Source: Lathyrus oleraceus (Eukaryota; Streptophyta; Magnoliopsida; Fabales; Fabaceae). Taken from it: DNA of 64,000 nucleotides. Under the pieces are notes generated by a model. That model was not told where the DNA came from. It was given only the letters and a program-made list of their open reading frames with translations, and did not search any database. Shown here one piece after another: positions 1 through 10,990 of the stretch. The position numbers and the translations under genes were made by a program. The DNA lies in contig NC_066581.1 in NCBI RefSeq assembly GCF_024323335.1, positions 347,948,409 through 348,012,408 on the forward strand, written 5' to 3'. The stretch's first letter is position 1. The number at the start of each line of letters is the position of its first letter.

Positions 1-2207
1 CTTCGTGGAACCAAGGTTTCTCTTCTACTTCATCAGCATTAAGTTCATAACAATATGCTGGTTCATCTAATCGTTCAATGGTGATCATGGGAGCTTCATT
101 GTCCCATCTGACTCTGAACATAGATGACATGGTAGCCAATGCGTCTGCCAACTGATTCTCTTCAAAGTATGGGGTTAATGTCAACACCCGCTCTGGATAA
201 GGGATGAGATTCAGATGTTTAGTATCCCATTCTCCTTTGATCTGACTGATTACTAAGGCTGAGTCTCCGTACACACTAAAAAACTTGATTCTCAGGTCTA
301 TAGCAGCTCTGAGTCCCAAAATACATGCTTCATACTCAGCCATATTATTGGTACAATCAAAACATAGTCTAGCAGTGAAAGGCGTATGGCAACCCTTGGG
401 AGAAATAATTACAACACCAACACCATTGCCCAATGCATTAGAAGATCCATCAAAAACCATAGTCCATCGGGATCCCAATTCGGGTCCTTCATCCGGTCCA
501 GGTTCTTCATAATCAGTAACAAGCATAACATCCTCATCAGGGAACTCAAAATTCATAGATTGGTAATCATCAACTGCTTGATGAGCCAAATGATCAGCTA
601 ACACGCTTCCTTTGATTGCTTTCTGGGTAGTATACTGGATATCATACTCTGTTAAAATCATCTGCCATCTTGCTATTCTTCCGGAGAGAGCAGGTTTCTC
701 AAATATATATTTGATAGGATCCATCTTAGAAATCAATAAAGTGGTATGATTCAACATATACTGTCTTAGTCGGCGAGCAGCCCAAGCCAAAGCACAACAA
801 GTTTTCTCAAGCAGTGAGTATCTTGTTTCACAGTCGGTAAACTTTTTGCTAAGGTAGTATATTGCATGCTCTTTTCGACCAGACTCGTCATGTTGCCCCA
901 GCACACACCCCATTGAATTTTCTAACACGGTCAAATACATGATTAGAGGTCTTCCTTCAACTGGTGGCATCAGAATTGGAGGTTCTTGGAGATACTTCTT
1001 GATTTTGTCAAAAGCTTCTTGACATTCATCATTCCATATTATCTCTTGATTTTTCCTCAGTAATTTGAAGATGGGTTTGCAAGTAGCAGTCAAATGGGAG
1101 ATAAATCGGGCAATGTAATTCAAGCGTCCCAAGAAACCTCTGACTTCTTTATCTGTACGGGGAACTGGCATTTCTTGAATAGCTCTCACCTTAGCCGGGT
1201 CAACCTCAATTCCTTTACCACTGACAATAAAGCCCAAGAGTTTATCGGATCTTACTCCAAAGGTGCATTTGTTCGGGTTCAATCTCAACTTGTATTTCTT
1301 CAACCTCTCAAACAGTTTGTATAAATGATCGAGATGTTCTTCTTCAGTATGAGATCTGGCTATCATGTCATCCACATATACCTCTATTTCATGATGGATC
1401 ATATCATGGAACAAAACCACTATAACACGCTGGTATGTTGCCCCTGCATTCTTTAAACCGAATGGCATTACTTTGTAACAGAAAGTGCCCCATTGCGTCA
1501 CAAACGTAGTTTTCTCCATGTCTTCAGGTACCATCTTAATCTGGTTATAACCTGAGAATCCATCCATGAATGAGAATACCTTGTGTTGAGCGGTGTTATC
1601 TACCAGAACATCAATGTGCTGAAGTGGAAAGTCATCTTTGGGACTTGCTTTATTCAAATATCTGTAATCTACACACATTCTCACCTTACCATCCTTCTTT
1701 GGCACTGGTACTCCATTAGCAACCCATTGAGGATAAGAAGTAACAGCTAGAAAACCTGCATTAAATTGTTTCATAACCTCGGCTTTGATTTTCTTAGACA
1801 TTTCAGGACGCATGCGACGAACCTTTTGCTTAACAGGATGACAACCTTCCTTCATCGGCAAACGATGTACTACTATATCAGTATCCAGTCCTGGCATGTC
1901 TTCATAAGACCAAGCAAAAATCTCTACATAGTCATATAACATCTGAATCAATCTTTCTTTGACACTGTTTTCCAAGCCTGCTCCTATTTTGACTTCTTTC
2001 TTGTCTACTTCAGTACCCAGATTTACAATTTCAATTGATTCCTCATGCGGCTGTATAGTCTTTTCTTCTTGCAGTAACAGTCTGGCAAGCTCTCCAGGAA
2101 CTTCGCAATCTTCCTCACTTCCATCCTCGGCTTGGTAGATCGGATTTTTAAACCCATAATTAACAGTAGCAAAATTATTATCAACAGGATCCAGAGTGGA
2201 TATGGAT
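1..2207 (-). CDS. Ogre-like pol: reverse transcriptase, RNase H and second (archaeal-type) RNase H, partial
   Basis: The frame stays open from 2207 to the window edge (about 735 codons). It copies element RNA into DNA and degrades the RNA strand. RT starts near 1900 (HRLPMKEGCHPVKQK), with VPVPKKDGKVRMCVDYR, FMDGFSGYNQI, MPFGLKNAGATYQR and the catalytic YVDD at about 1370-1380. The first RNase H (about 980-640, YYLSKKF, LEKTCCALAWA) looks inactive: its usual catalytic Asp positions read YLTV and MLNH. A second RNase H follows from about 450: VFDGSSN, TNNMAEYEAC, VYGDSALV and LADALA supply the expected D-E-D-D residues. Integrase should follow off-window. There is no own ATG; the upstream side is the predicted intron acceptor, so this exon is probably read as a gag-pro-pol fusion after splicing. 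Confidence 0.88.
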
Positions 2208-2458
2208 CTACAATTTGTTACGTGAGTGTGTGTAAGAAAACATAGCTTATTTGAAAGATGACAGGAAAGATAAAGAGTGCAATATTTGAATGCAAAAAGT
2301 CCATTGATTTATTGAATGTGAATATGCTTATGAAAATGACAAAACCCTTAACAAATTAGCTATTGTGCCCCGGGCATAGATACAATGCTTTAAGAAGTTC
2401 AATTGTTCATAATAAAAATTACAAAATTTGAAACACTAAAATAAGCAATAACAATTAC
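2208..2458 (-). other. Predicted retrotransposon intron between protease and RT
   Basis: On the minus strand the gag-pro frame meets its TAA stop at 2455-2457. A GT donor (GTAATT) starts at 2458 and overlaps that stop; an acceptor ending TTGTAG lies at 2208 after a pyrimidine-rich stretch. Removing these 251 bases deletes the stop and joins the protease frame to the RT frame exactly in phase (exon end ...CAG GA, next exon A TCC ATA TCC). Ogre elements are known to carry an alternatively spliced intron at this position; the exact splice sites here are my prediction. Confidence 0.7.
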
Positions 2459-5400
2459 TCCTGACTAAAGGAAATCGGGATAGTGTCTTCAGCCTTCCAA
2501 TTATTGAGTTCGTCACCAATTGTTGGGAAAATCCAGCTATCCAAGTCGCAATCGCTATCAGCATCTTCTACAGCATTAATCTGATCTTTGACTATCTTTT
2601 CAGAGCTAAACCCCATGCCAAATTTATCAGACTTGTACGGTACCTCGATCAGTTGACCCCAGCCAGTACGACCACCATCTTCAACCACGGCTTGAGCATC
2701 TTTCAGAGAAATCATAGCAGGAGGAGCACGAATAACCTTGGGCACACGGGAAGTTGGCTTAAGGACATGACTGGTCGGAGGAACTACTTCAAATGACTGA
2801 GAAGGAGTCTCAAAGAATTCACCATCCATCTCGACGTATCTGAAGGTATGCACACTACTAATAATATACTCTTCTTCTCCACACACAGTGACAATCTTGC
2901 CCTCTATTGGATACCTCAGCTTTTGATGGAGAGACGAAGCTACAACACTTACCCCATGGATCCAAGGGCGTCCCAGCAAGCAGGAATAGGCAGGACGAAT
3001 GTTCATTACGTAACAGGTAGTGTTGAAGACTTGAGGTCCTATCTTGATAGGGAGAACCACATCACCATGGACAACACTCTTCGCACCATCGTAAGCACGC
3101 ACCACAACGTCACTAGGTTCCAGTTCAATGCTTTTACAGTCAAGCTTATCGAGCACAGCTTTCGGTAGCACATTCAAAGAAGAGCCATTGTCGATCAACA
3201 CATGAGACAAGGTGATCCCCTTACACTCAATGGAGATATGCAGAGCTTTATTGTGATTCTTTCCTGCTGGTGTCAGGTTAGCATCAGAAAAGCCTATGCC
3301 ATTATCAACAACCAAGTTAGCAACATAATTTTCTAACTGATCGACAGATGTCTCCTGAGGTACATGAGCGGTCTTCAAGAATTTTATCAACGCACTAGCA
3401 TGAGATTCAGAAGATAACAATAAGGATAACATCGAAATTTTAGACGGAGTATGCCTCAGCTGTTCTACCACATCAAAATCACTCTTACGGATGATTTTCA
3501 GCATTTCTTCCATTTCCTGCTTGGCAACATCTTCGGTAGTAACTTCGACTGGTGTCTTTGACTGAGAAGGATTGATTACTGGTCCCTTTCCTCGAGTTTC
3601 AGGGGCGGGAGGTGAGATTTCTGGAGAGAAGATCCTTCCACTTCGAGTAATTTTACTAGTCCCAACAATGTCAACATCATTAGGATTAGCAGAATTATCA
3701 TCTTGCTTTATGCCGTGGATGTAAACATCACCTCCATAATTCCACGGAATGGCTTTGCTTGAGGAATACGGCACTGGGCCAGGTGCAGTAATAATTAGGG
3801 GAGCTACCTTGGGCTCAGCAGTAATCTTCACAGGCACTCTAGTAGCGGTAATCTTCACTGGAACTTTGGACCTAGCAATCACAGATATTTCTTCAATAGG
3901 GTTTTCCATCTTAGGAATCTTTTCAAAGAGAATTGTACGATCATCCATCAGCCGTTGAATACCATTCCTCAACTTCCAGCAATCATTATGTCGGAGTATA
4001 TAGAGATCGCAATTTTCAGCACAACCTGGAAATAAACCAGCTTGCAATAAATTCTTCTTGATGATCAGGAGAGGAGATGCTAAGTCAGCTACATTAGTAA
4101 TGTGAGAATTGTCATCCACAACATTAACAGTCTTGTCATGATTAGGCATAGGAGCAGTGATGACATTAGGAGTCTCCGGAGGATCAAATTCAATTTCTCC
4201 AGCGTTGATCATATCCTGAATCTTATTCTTCAACAACCAACAATCGTTTGTATCATGCCCGGGGCTATCAGAGTGATATGCACACCTAGCATTGGGATTA
4301 TAACGAGGAGAAGTAGTGTTGGGATTTGCAGGAGGATCTCTGAGGGTAATTAAATTTGCTTTTAGCATACCCTGCAGTGTTTGTGCTAAAGTCATATTGA
4401 TCTTGGTAAACTGCCTTCTTGGCCTGTCTTGTCTGTGTTGGAAGTTTTGAGATGGCGGTGCTGCAATCGTAACTGCTCCAACAGTATGGTCACGATTTTT
4501 CTTGTTATGACCCCTTTGACCGTACACAGCATTTGATTCATTCTTCCCCTGATAGGACTTTTTGGTGCTTGCAGAGGTAGCCGCCTGTATCTTTCCACTT
4601 CGAATGCCGCTTTCATCATGTTCACCCGTCAATATAAGTTCAGTGAAACCCGATGAGGAACTTCCCAATAGATGGCTGTAGAATGGGCCAGTCAGTGTAC
4701 CCATGAACATGTCCACTAATTCTCGATCAGTCATAGGGGGTTTGACTCTGCCAGCCAAGTCTCTCCATTTTTGAGCATATTCTTTGAAGCTTTGTTTAGA
4801 GCCTATAGTCATATTCTGCAGCTGTAGCCGAGTAGGCGCTAATTCAGAATTATACTGGTAGTGCTTGTAGAAAACTGTCGCTAAATCAGTCCAGGTGCGA
4901 ATGTTAGAGCTCTCGAGCTGATAATACCACTCTAACTGTGTGCCAGACAAACTCTCTTGGAAGAAATGGATCCATAACTTCCTATCAGTGGTATACGGCC
5001 GGACCTCTCTCACATAAGCTCTCAGATGCATCTGAGGACAAGACGCACCATCATATTTAGTGAAAGCGGGGACCTTGAATTTGCGAGGAATGACCACATC
5101 AAAGACCAGACCTAAGCTTTCGAAATCCAGACCAGGCGCCTTCTGACCCTCCATAGCTAGCATACGTTCTTCCAGCAACTTATACTTATCATCCTTCGGA
5201 GAGTACTGTTCATTTTCATAATATTCATAGTCGTCCTCAGGGTTGAAGGGATCAACATTCTCATCTTCCGAATCATTTTCTGTCTCATCTTCTTTATCCT
5301 TCGGAATTCCAATCTTGACTCCTGGAGCTTGTCCTTGAAGCCTTCTTCCTGGGTTAATGTAACTAACAGATTTCTTGTCTTTCTTCTTCTCGAGCAATAG

Positions 5401-5499
5401 AGTCTTCAGTTCCTCCTGCCCCTTGGGTAAGTTCAAGATCATCTCCTGGAATTGAGCATTCTGAGCCTGGAGATCCTTGACAGTTTGTTTGAGGGCCAT
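2455..5499 (-). CDS. Ogre-like gag-protease ORF (1014 codons, intact)
   Basis: The protein forms the capsid-like particle and carries the aspartic protease that processes the polyprotein. Residues 1-35 are a probable coiled coil (MALKQTVKDLQAQNAQFQEM), followed by an acidic stretch around 75-100 (DEDETEND-like, PEDDYEYYENE). The retrotransposon gag domain lies at about 140-290 (WIHFFQESLSGTQLEWYYQL, FKEYAQKWRDLAGRVKPPM). A zinc-knuckle-like motif CAYHSDSPGHDTNDC lies near residue 405, with a similar Cys/His patch about 100 residues on. The protease active site is LIDNGSSLNVLP (about 770), with DNGS in place of the usual DTGS, as in many Tat elements. The 1014-codon frame is undisturbed. The start is the first ATG after the ORF1 gap and begins the coiled coil. 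The stop at 2455 overlaps the predicted splice donor, so unspliced RNA gives gag-pro and spliced RNA would give gag-pro-pol. Confidence 0.88.
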   Translation of the reverse strand: MALKQTVKDLQAQNAQFQEMILNLPKGQEELKTLLLEKKKDKKSVSYINPGRRLQGQAPGVKIGIPKDKEDETENDSEDENVDPFNPEDDYEYYENEQYSPKDDKYKLLEERMLAMEGQKAPGLDFESLGLVFDVVIPRKFKVPAFTKYDGASCPQMHLRAYVREVRPYTTDRKLWIHFFQESLSGTQLEWYYQLESSNIRTWTDLATVFYKHYQYNSELAPTRLQLQNMTIGSKQSFKEYAQKWRDLAGRVKPPMTDRELVDMFMGTLTGPFYSHLLGSSSSGFTELILTGEHDESGIRSGKIQAATSASTKKSYQGKNESNAVYGQRGHNKKNRDHTVGAVTIAAPPSQNFQHRQDRPRRQFTKINMTLAQTLQGMLKANLITLRDPPANPNTTSPRYNPNARCAYHSDSPGHDTNDCWLLKNKIQDMINAGEIEFDPPETPNVITAPMPNHDKTVNVVDDNSHITNVADLASPLLIIKKNLLQAGLFPGCAENCDLYILRHNDCWKLRNGIQRLMDDRTILFEKIPKMENPIEEISVIARSKVPVKITATRVPVKITAEPKVAPLIITAPGPVPYSSSKAIPWNYGGDVYIHGIKQDDNSANPNDVDIVGTSKITRSGRIFSPEISPPAPETRGKGPVINPSQSKTPVEVTTEDVAKQEMEEMLKIIRKSDFDVVEQLRHTPSKISMLSLLLSSESHASALIKFLKTAHVPQETSVDQLENYVANLVVDNGIGFSDANLTPAGKNHNKALHISIECKGITLSHVLIDNGSSLNVLPKAVLDKLDCKSIELEPSDVVVRAYDGAKSVVHGDVVLPIKIGPQVFNTTCYVMNIRPAYSCLLGRPWIHGVSVVASSLHQKLRYPIEGKIVTVCGEEEYIISSVHTFRYVEMDGEFFETPSQSFEVVPPTSHVLKPTSRVPKVIRAPPAMISLKDAQAVVEDGGRTGWGQLIEVPYKSDKFGMGFSSEKIVKDQINAVEDADSDCDLDSWIFPTIGDELNNWKAEDTIPISFSQE

Positions 5500-5701
5500 T
5501 TTTCTGTTTGAGAGGAAGACCGTGAGAACATTGATCCTTTAGAGTACCTGTTATGCAATGTTATGTTATGCTATGCAATGTATGAAATGTTTTCAAGGAC
5601 TTTTGGAATTTAACTTTGCGTAAACCACCAAAAAGGGGAACTTTTATTAATAATTTCTTTAATCAATGTTCATTACAAGAAAAAATGAAAGCTCAAGTCT
5701 C
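5500..5701 (-). other. ORF1-gag spacer
   Basis: A 200-bp non-coding gap on the minus strand between the end of ORF1 and the gag ATG. It holds short imperfect repeats of the type atgttatgctatgcaatgt near 5550-5590. No gene seen. Confidence 0.5.
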
Positions 5702-7021
5702 TCAAGGACGACTTCTTTTTGGGCGGAGATATGCATTGAGACTTCGTTCCTCATTAAGCTGGCTGGTGAGCTCTAATACTTTCTTCCTTTCAGCACAAAA
5801 CTGAGCTTCAAAAGTATCCCTTTCCTCTCTCAACTGGATCCAAGATTTCTTCAATTCTTCAACATTGGTAGGCATATCTGGATAAGGAATGATCTGAGGG
5901 GTACCTCCTTCAACTTTTGGTTCAACAATCAGAGGTCCGATTGCAAGATATGGCATGATAAGCTCACGAGCTCTGGCGCGTACCCATCTGAGATAAGGTT
6001 CCATAGGAATAGAGTTTTTCTGTCCTAAAGTACTTCTTTTCACCATGCCCCAAGCTCGTACAAACCTTTGACGGAGACCTTGAGAATCGTTGTCATAGTC
6101 ACACACAGTGCCTTGGATAATTATTTCATGTGGACCATCTCTTCGAGCATAACCAAACTGACGTAGGGCTAAAGCAGGATTATAAGTAATACCTCCTCTT
6201 ATCCCCAGGAGTGGTACGTTAGAGAATTCTCCACAACGGTCAATGATGATAACATTTTCTTTGGGTTGGGGACACCAATGGATGTCTGAATGGGAGAGCG
6301 ACATTATCCTTTGAGACTATTTCAAATTTTGCTCATTCTTCAAGACTGATTGAGGAAGGTGCGAAATAAACCACCTAGATAATAAAGGTACGCAGCACAT
6401 GAGAGTCCCTTTCCTTTTCATAGTACGAGTGTGAAGGGAATGCAAAATGTCTCCAAGCAAGGTGGGCACAGGGTTATGAGTGAGAAATATCTTAACAACA
6501 TTCATGTCTATGAATTGATCCGAATTAGGAAATAGCACCAAACCATAGATTAGTAATGCTAGAACATCTTCGAAAGCATGGATACTCATAGCTTTTAGGA
6601 ATTCTCGGGCCTTATTTATCAGAAATTTGGCAAGTAAACCCTTAACTTCACTTCTTGTTACCCAATTAGTTTCAATGTCGGACTTTGTCATGTGTAAAGC
6701 CGCGACAACCTCTTCAGACCTCGGAATCTTTTCTAAACCACTGAAAGGTGTTTGATCAAGGATAGGTATCCGAAGAAACCTGAAAAATTCTTCTAATGTG
6801 GGTACCAACTGATAATCTGGGAAGGTGAAGCAATGATGTTTAGGATCGATAAACTGGAATAGAACTCTCATCATATCTTCCTTGAAACCGGTGGTAACTA
6901 AATTGAGGAGATAACCATGTTTCTTGATGAACTGAGCATGATCGGGAAGTTCCGACACTAAATCCTTGAGTTGAGGAGAGGTCGCTACAAAATTGATCCG
7001 GATGGTCTTCCTGGAAGCCAT
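5702..7021 (-). pseudogene. Ogre ORF1, plant-mobile-domain-like protein, split by one in-frame amber
   Basis: Two open stretches, 7021-6317 (234 codons) and 6304-5702 (200 codons), are in the same frame and separated by a single TAG at 6317-6319. Together they span about 440 codons, the position and size expected for the extra 5' ORF that Ogre elements carry before gag. Its function is unknown. The N-terminal part (MASRKTIRINF, FTFPDYQLVPTLEEFFRFL, HLPQSVL) resembles the aminotransferase-like plant mobile domain (PMD). After the stop come HSDIHWCP, ITYNPALALRQFGYARRDG and VRAWGMVKRSTLGQKNSI, then a charged probable coiled coil (EELKKSWIQLREERDTFEAQ) and a basic end PKRSRP. The ATG at 6304 after the stop could only start a truncated product. 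Confidence 0.72.
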
Positions 7022-7733
7022 AGCCCTACAAAACAGAGCAAAGTTAAATCCCGAAGTCCTCGAAATGGTTAGTACAATGCCATGATGTCATGATGTAATG
7101 ATGTTATGATGTCAAGTAAGTAACAAGCACAAACAAGTCACACCACAATCATTCCTAGGTTTTAAGGCTTGCATGAGTTCCATAGGTAAGTACCCTCCCC
7201 ACTGAAGTTTGGTTGGTTCAACCTGTCCTAGAATAGTAACCGGGTTCTAGAAGGATCTCAAATCATTGACCTTTCCTTAAGTCCACTTCAGTGCAACACC
7301 AAGCGGTTGACCAAAATTTCCCTAAAGTCCAATCTCAAAGAGTGTAGTATCGAGTATCAACCAACCCCAGTCGGAACCGAAGTCAGTTATCTCACTACTT
7401 TCTAATGGCTAGGATGAGTCAATTAGGGTTCTAAAGGTCTGGTTAATGCTTTGATGACACCACGCAGACGCCAAATTTTTCCTCAAGTAAACATGAGGAA
7501 CATCGGGACATCCAAAGTGTCACATTAACCGTAGCCATCATTTTAACCATTCCAGTATACGCCGGACAATCGCGATGATCTCTTGCTACTTACCTAAGGT
7601 ACACTAGATCCGGGTGTAGGATCTTTCACTCAAGCATAGAATACCCAAACAATCCCTTAAAAGTAAATAAGACAAAGAAACAATTCGAAAACATAAGTGA
7701 TCTTATCTTTAAGGTAACCTCTCTTTTTAAGAT
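7022..7733 (-). other. Ogre-like element leader (5' UTR)
   Basis: About 710 bp between PBS and ORF1. Near 7078-7122 the plus strand shows a run of atgatgt-type short repeats. No ORF of note; in full-length Ogre elements this interval is untranslated leader with the packaging signal. Confidence 0.6.
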
Positions 7734-7751
7734 TCCCCAGCAGAGTCGCCA
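7734..7751 (-). other. Primer binding site, tRNA-Arg type
   Basis: On the minus strand TGGCGACTCTGCTGGGGA follows the LTR end by four bases. This is complementary to a tRNA 3' end reading ...CCCCAGCAGAGTCGCCA, the tRNA-Arg primer reported for Ogre elements. Confidence 0.8.
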
Positions 7752-8442
7752 GTTCTGTGATACGGTGAACTGACTTTGTGTTTTTGCTTTGAAAAGCTAT
7801 GTTGCGGATAACAAGAGTCGCCACCGACTTTTCTTTTATCCAATAAGGAAAGGCGGAAAAGAACAGGAAAGACCTTGATTAGATTTTGAGTTCGGGAGGT
7901 ACATTATACAAAGGGAAGGTGTTAGCACCCTTTGTATCCATGGTTATCCATGGGCTCTTAATTGCTTAACTCACTTATGTTTTCCTTGTTTGAGAAAGTG
8001 TTTGAGAAATGTGGTGTGTTTAGAAAATATTTTGAAAGGAGAGTTTAACTTTGTAATGATTCTTGTACTAATGTATACAAAGTGTTTATCTCGTTTGATT
8101 TTGAAAGATGTTTAGAAAAATATAACTCGGCGATGATTCTGGTGCGAATGTATACCAAGTGGTGATTTTCTAAAAGATGTTTTGAAAAGTGTGAGGTGTG
8201 AAAAGTATTTTAAGCTGTGAGCAAGCATTTAAGAGTTATACCTAACCAAGGTCTTTATAGGTATTTCTTATCCTTATGAGGGTAAAACTGTCCTTACTAT
8301 TGAGAAGTAAGTAGTCTTATCCTTTGGATGTAAAGGGACATCGTGGGGTCGTCGATTGGTCATTGAAGGCAACATTTGTAAGGATACCTTAGCATTCGAA
8401 GAGACGATCATCATTTAATCGTAGGCTACAACGAAGGGTCAT

Positions 8443-8510
8443 CGAGGGACAAAGTCATATATTCGAAGGCAACGTTCGAGGGACAAAGTCATATATTCGA
8501 AGGCAACGTT
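8443..8510. repeat. Two perfect 34-bp tandem units
   Basis: Positions 8443-8476 and 8477-8510 are identical, beginning cgagggacaaagtcatat, followed by a decayed third start (caagggacta). They sit inside a longer stretch (8330-8640) of looser repeats around gaaggcaac and gggacat, within the Ogre-like LTR. Confidence 0.8.
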
Positions 8511-10136
8511 CAAGGGACTATGATTTATCTTGTAGGGACATTGACCTTTTGATCGAAGGGACTATGACTTATCTGTTTAGGGATGATGATGATTTAATCG
8601 AAAGGGTCTTTGCTAAGGGTATCCCCACATTCGCGGGACATGACCGTAATATCGTAAGGCAACAAAGAGAGGGTTACCCCAGAGGTGCAAGTGTGGAAAT
8701 GATTGGAGTCAGATATATTATCTTGAATAAATTTATCTAAGTTCGATTATTTATCTTTCCATGCAATCCTATTAGCATACCTGTAGACAGTTATATTCAC
8801 AGTATGGAAAAATTAAAGTGCGAAAAATAAGACTACGCTATTACATGGCTTCGGGATGGGGGGTACATAATTTAAAAGGGGATATAAAATATCTAAATAT
8901 TAATTAACGAGTACAAAATTAAAAGGGCATACAAAATAATAAAACCTAATTAAACTAAAAAGAAAGAAATAAAAAAAAATCCTAATTAAATATATTACAT
9001 AGAAAGTTCATGACAAATGAAATAAATAAACAAAAAAAAAATATAATTAGATTTTTATTATTCAAAATAGCCTATTTTAATTAATTAAGTAATATATGAA
9101 AATTTAATTAATAAACTAGATTAAATTATATCCTAGTTTAAATAACTAATATAATATATTAATTAGAAAATTAATTAATAGGTTTTATTTTAATAATAGA
9201 AAAATAGTGGTGAATTAATTATAGTGGAAAGGGTGTAAACATAGTAAAAACACTGCAGTGAGGGGGGAGCTACCAACGAGCCATGTTGGACCATTCGTTA
9301 TTTATTCGCCTTCATTAAAATATATATTAATTCTACATGGATTTTTCCATTTTTGACACAACACCACCATGCATGTTACAGCTTTCTCTATTACGGCAAG
9401 TTACTTTATTTTTTCTCATGCTGTTTCTTTCATGTGAATACAACAAACCTGTAACTTTATCTTATATCAAACCACACACATAAAATAAGATCATATGTAA
9501 TCATCATGCAATAATAAAAATAGCCATGCACAAATCAAGAAGCTTATATTATTTTACTCATGTATTAGTTCTCTTTACTGCAAGTGATAATGATAAAACA
9601 AACCTTACACATACATGTTAAAGACAACCAAAGATTTATATTATCACCATTATATCATCATCATTATTATGTAATAACAGCATGTGAAATAAACATAATC
9701 ATGCTAGAAACAACACTCATATAATAATAATAATTAAATGGCAGATATAATTCTTTAATCATGCAAACAGAATTGCTCCAACATGCTATGACATATCAAG
9801 AACAGATGCATACTTGAATAAAGCAATATCAACATCCACCAAACCATGAATACATCATCTCAATATATATATTAAACCAATATTATTCATGCATGAATTA
9901 AGGAGTATTGCAAGGTAATCATGCTGGATGCAAATTCCATAATGAACACTTACTGGGGATTTGATTCTTCTAGCTTGCTCACTGTATGTGTGTTGTTCTT
10001 ATTCAGGCTATGAGTGCTTTATGGTTGCTTCTCTTTTCCCTACCCGTGAATCTTCTTGCTTCTGCCTTGCCTTGTGTATCTTCTTCTGCTGTATCTCTCC
10101 TCTTTTCCGTTGCAGCCATATGAAGAATTTATAATG

Positions 10137-10144
10137 GTGTGGAT
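10137..10144 (-). promoter_or_regulatory. Candidate TATA box of the Ogre-like LTR
   Basis: On the minus strand TTATAAAT lies in a CCACACCATTATAAATTC context, followed by a CT/GA-rich leader-like stretch. It is the best TATA candidate in an otherwise extremely AT-rich LTR, so chance matches are likely. Confidence 0.35.
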
Positions 10145-10990
10145 TAGGGTTTAACCTTGCTAAATATTTGGATCCCTTCCTATACTTTAGGATCTCACCA
10201 TATAATTTAGGAGAGTTAGCTCTAACATTTTGTACAATTAAGATTTAAATTTTTGTTATTAAATTAGAGCCAAAATTATTTTTATAAAACAAAACCATCA
10301 TATGATAAATAATACTATGATTATTTATATATTTTTGGTTTGGATTTGGTCTTAAATATCTATTATTATAAAATAAATATTTATACAAATATTATTATAA
10401 ATAATGAATAATTTAAATGACTTTTAACAAATAAAAATTAATTTAAATTTTAGTTACATAATTGAATTAAAATTTAAACTTATTTCTATTTTTACTTTCA
10501 TCATTTAAAAAAATCAAAATTATTCTTACTTATATCAACCAAAATTATTTTATAATTTATGGGCTTTTAAAAAAATGTTACTCTTATAAATAAATTTTAT
10601 TAAGTAAAAAACGTGAATTATTAAATAAATACTATTTATAAATAATGAATAAATGGAACATGAGTCACTAAATTATAAAAAATAGTTATTATAATTTAAT
10701 GAGCTTTAACAAATAAAATTAATTTAAAATTTAATTATATAATTAAAATTCAAATCTATTTTTATTTATCATTAAATTAAAACTATTTTCTTTATATATA
10801 TAAAATTTATTTATATCATACAGATAACCAAAATCATTATTATTTTTTATATCTGTATCACATAATAAATAAATTAAAATTTATAATTTATATGAGAATG
10901 TATGCTAATGAGTGAATGCAAACGTGAAATGAATGCCATGCATGAATCAATTTATCATAAAAATTAAGAGGCAAATTTTGGGGTATGACA

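Larger units (their letters stand above)
1..10990 (-). mobile_element. Ogre-like Ty3/gypsy retrotransposon, 3' part beyond the window edge
   Basis: Reading on the minus strand from 10990 down, the parts come in Ogre order: a 3.2 kb LTR, a PBS matching tRNA-Arg, a leader, ORF1 with a plant-mobile-domain-like protein, gag-protease, an intron, then RT with two RNase H domains. The integrase, 3' UTR and 3' LTR lie beyond position 1. Within the window the coding part is remarkably open, with only one in-frame stop (in ORF1), which suggests a fairly young copy. The element is inserted in the chromovirus-type LTR that resumes at 10991; the flanking bases 10991-10995 (cacat) are the candidate target duplication, but the partner copy is off-window. 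Lineage follows from domain order and the second, archaeal-type RNase H typical of the Tat/Ogre clade. Confidence 0.85.
7756..10990 (-). repeat. 5' LTR of the Ogre-like element (about 3.2 kb)
   Basis: On the minus strand it starts TGTCATACCCC at 10990 and ends GGTATCACA at 7756, an imperfect terminal inverted repeat (TGTcATACC/TGTgATACC) with canonical TG...CA. The PBS follows directly. It is AT-rich between about 8750 and 10900. The segment near the PBS side (7780-7990) is more GC-rich and conserved-looking. The other LTR is outside the window, so insertion age cannot be estimated. Confidence 0.8.

Noticed and set aside
285..4625. Plus-strand and off-frame ORFs across the Ogre-like pol and gag region
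   Set aside because: They are antisense or frame shadows of the long minus-strand frames and show no domain resemblance.
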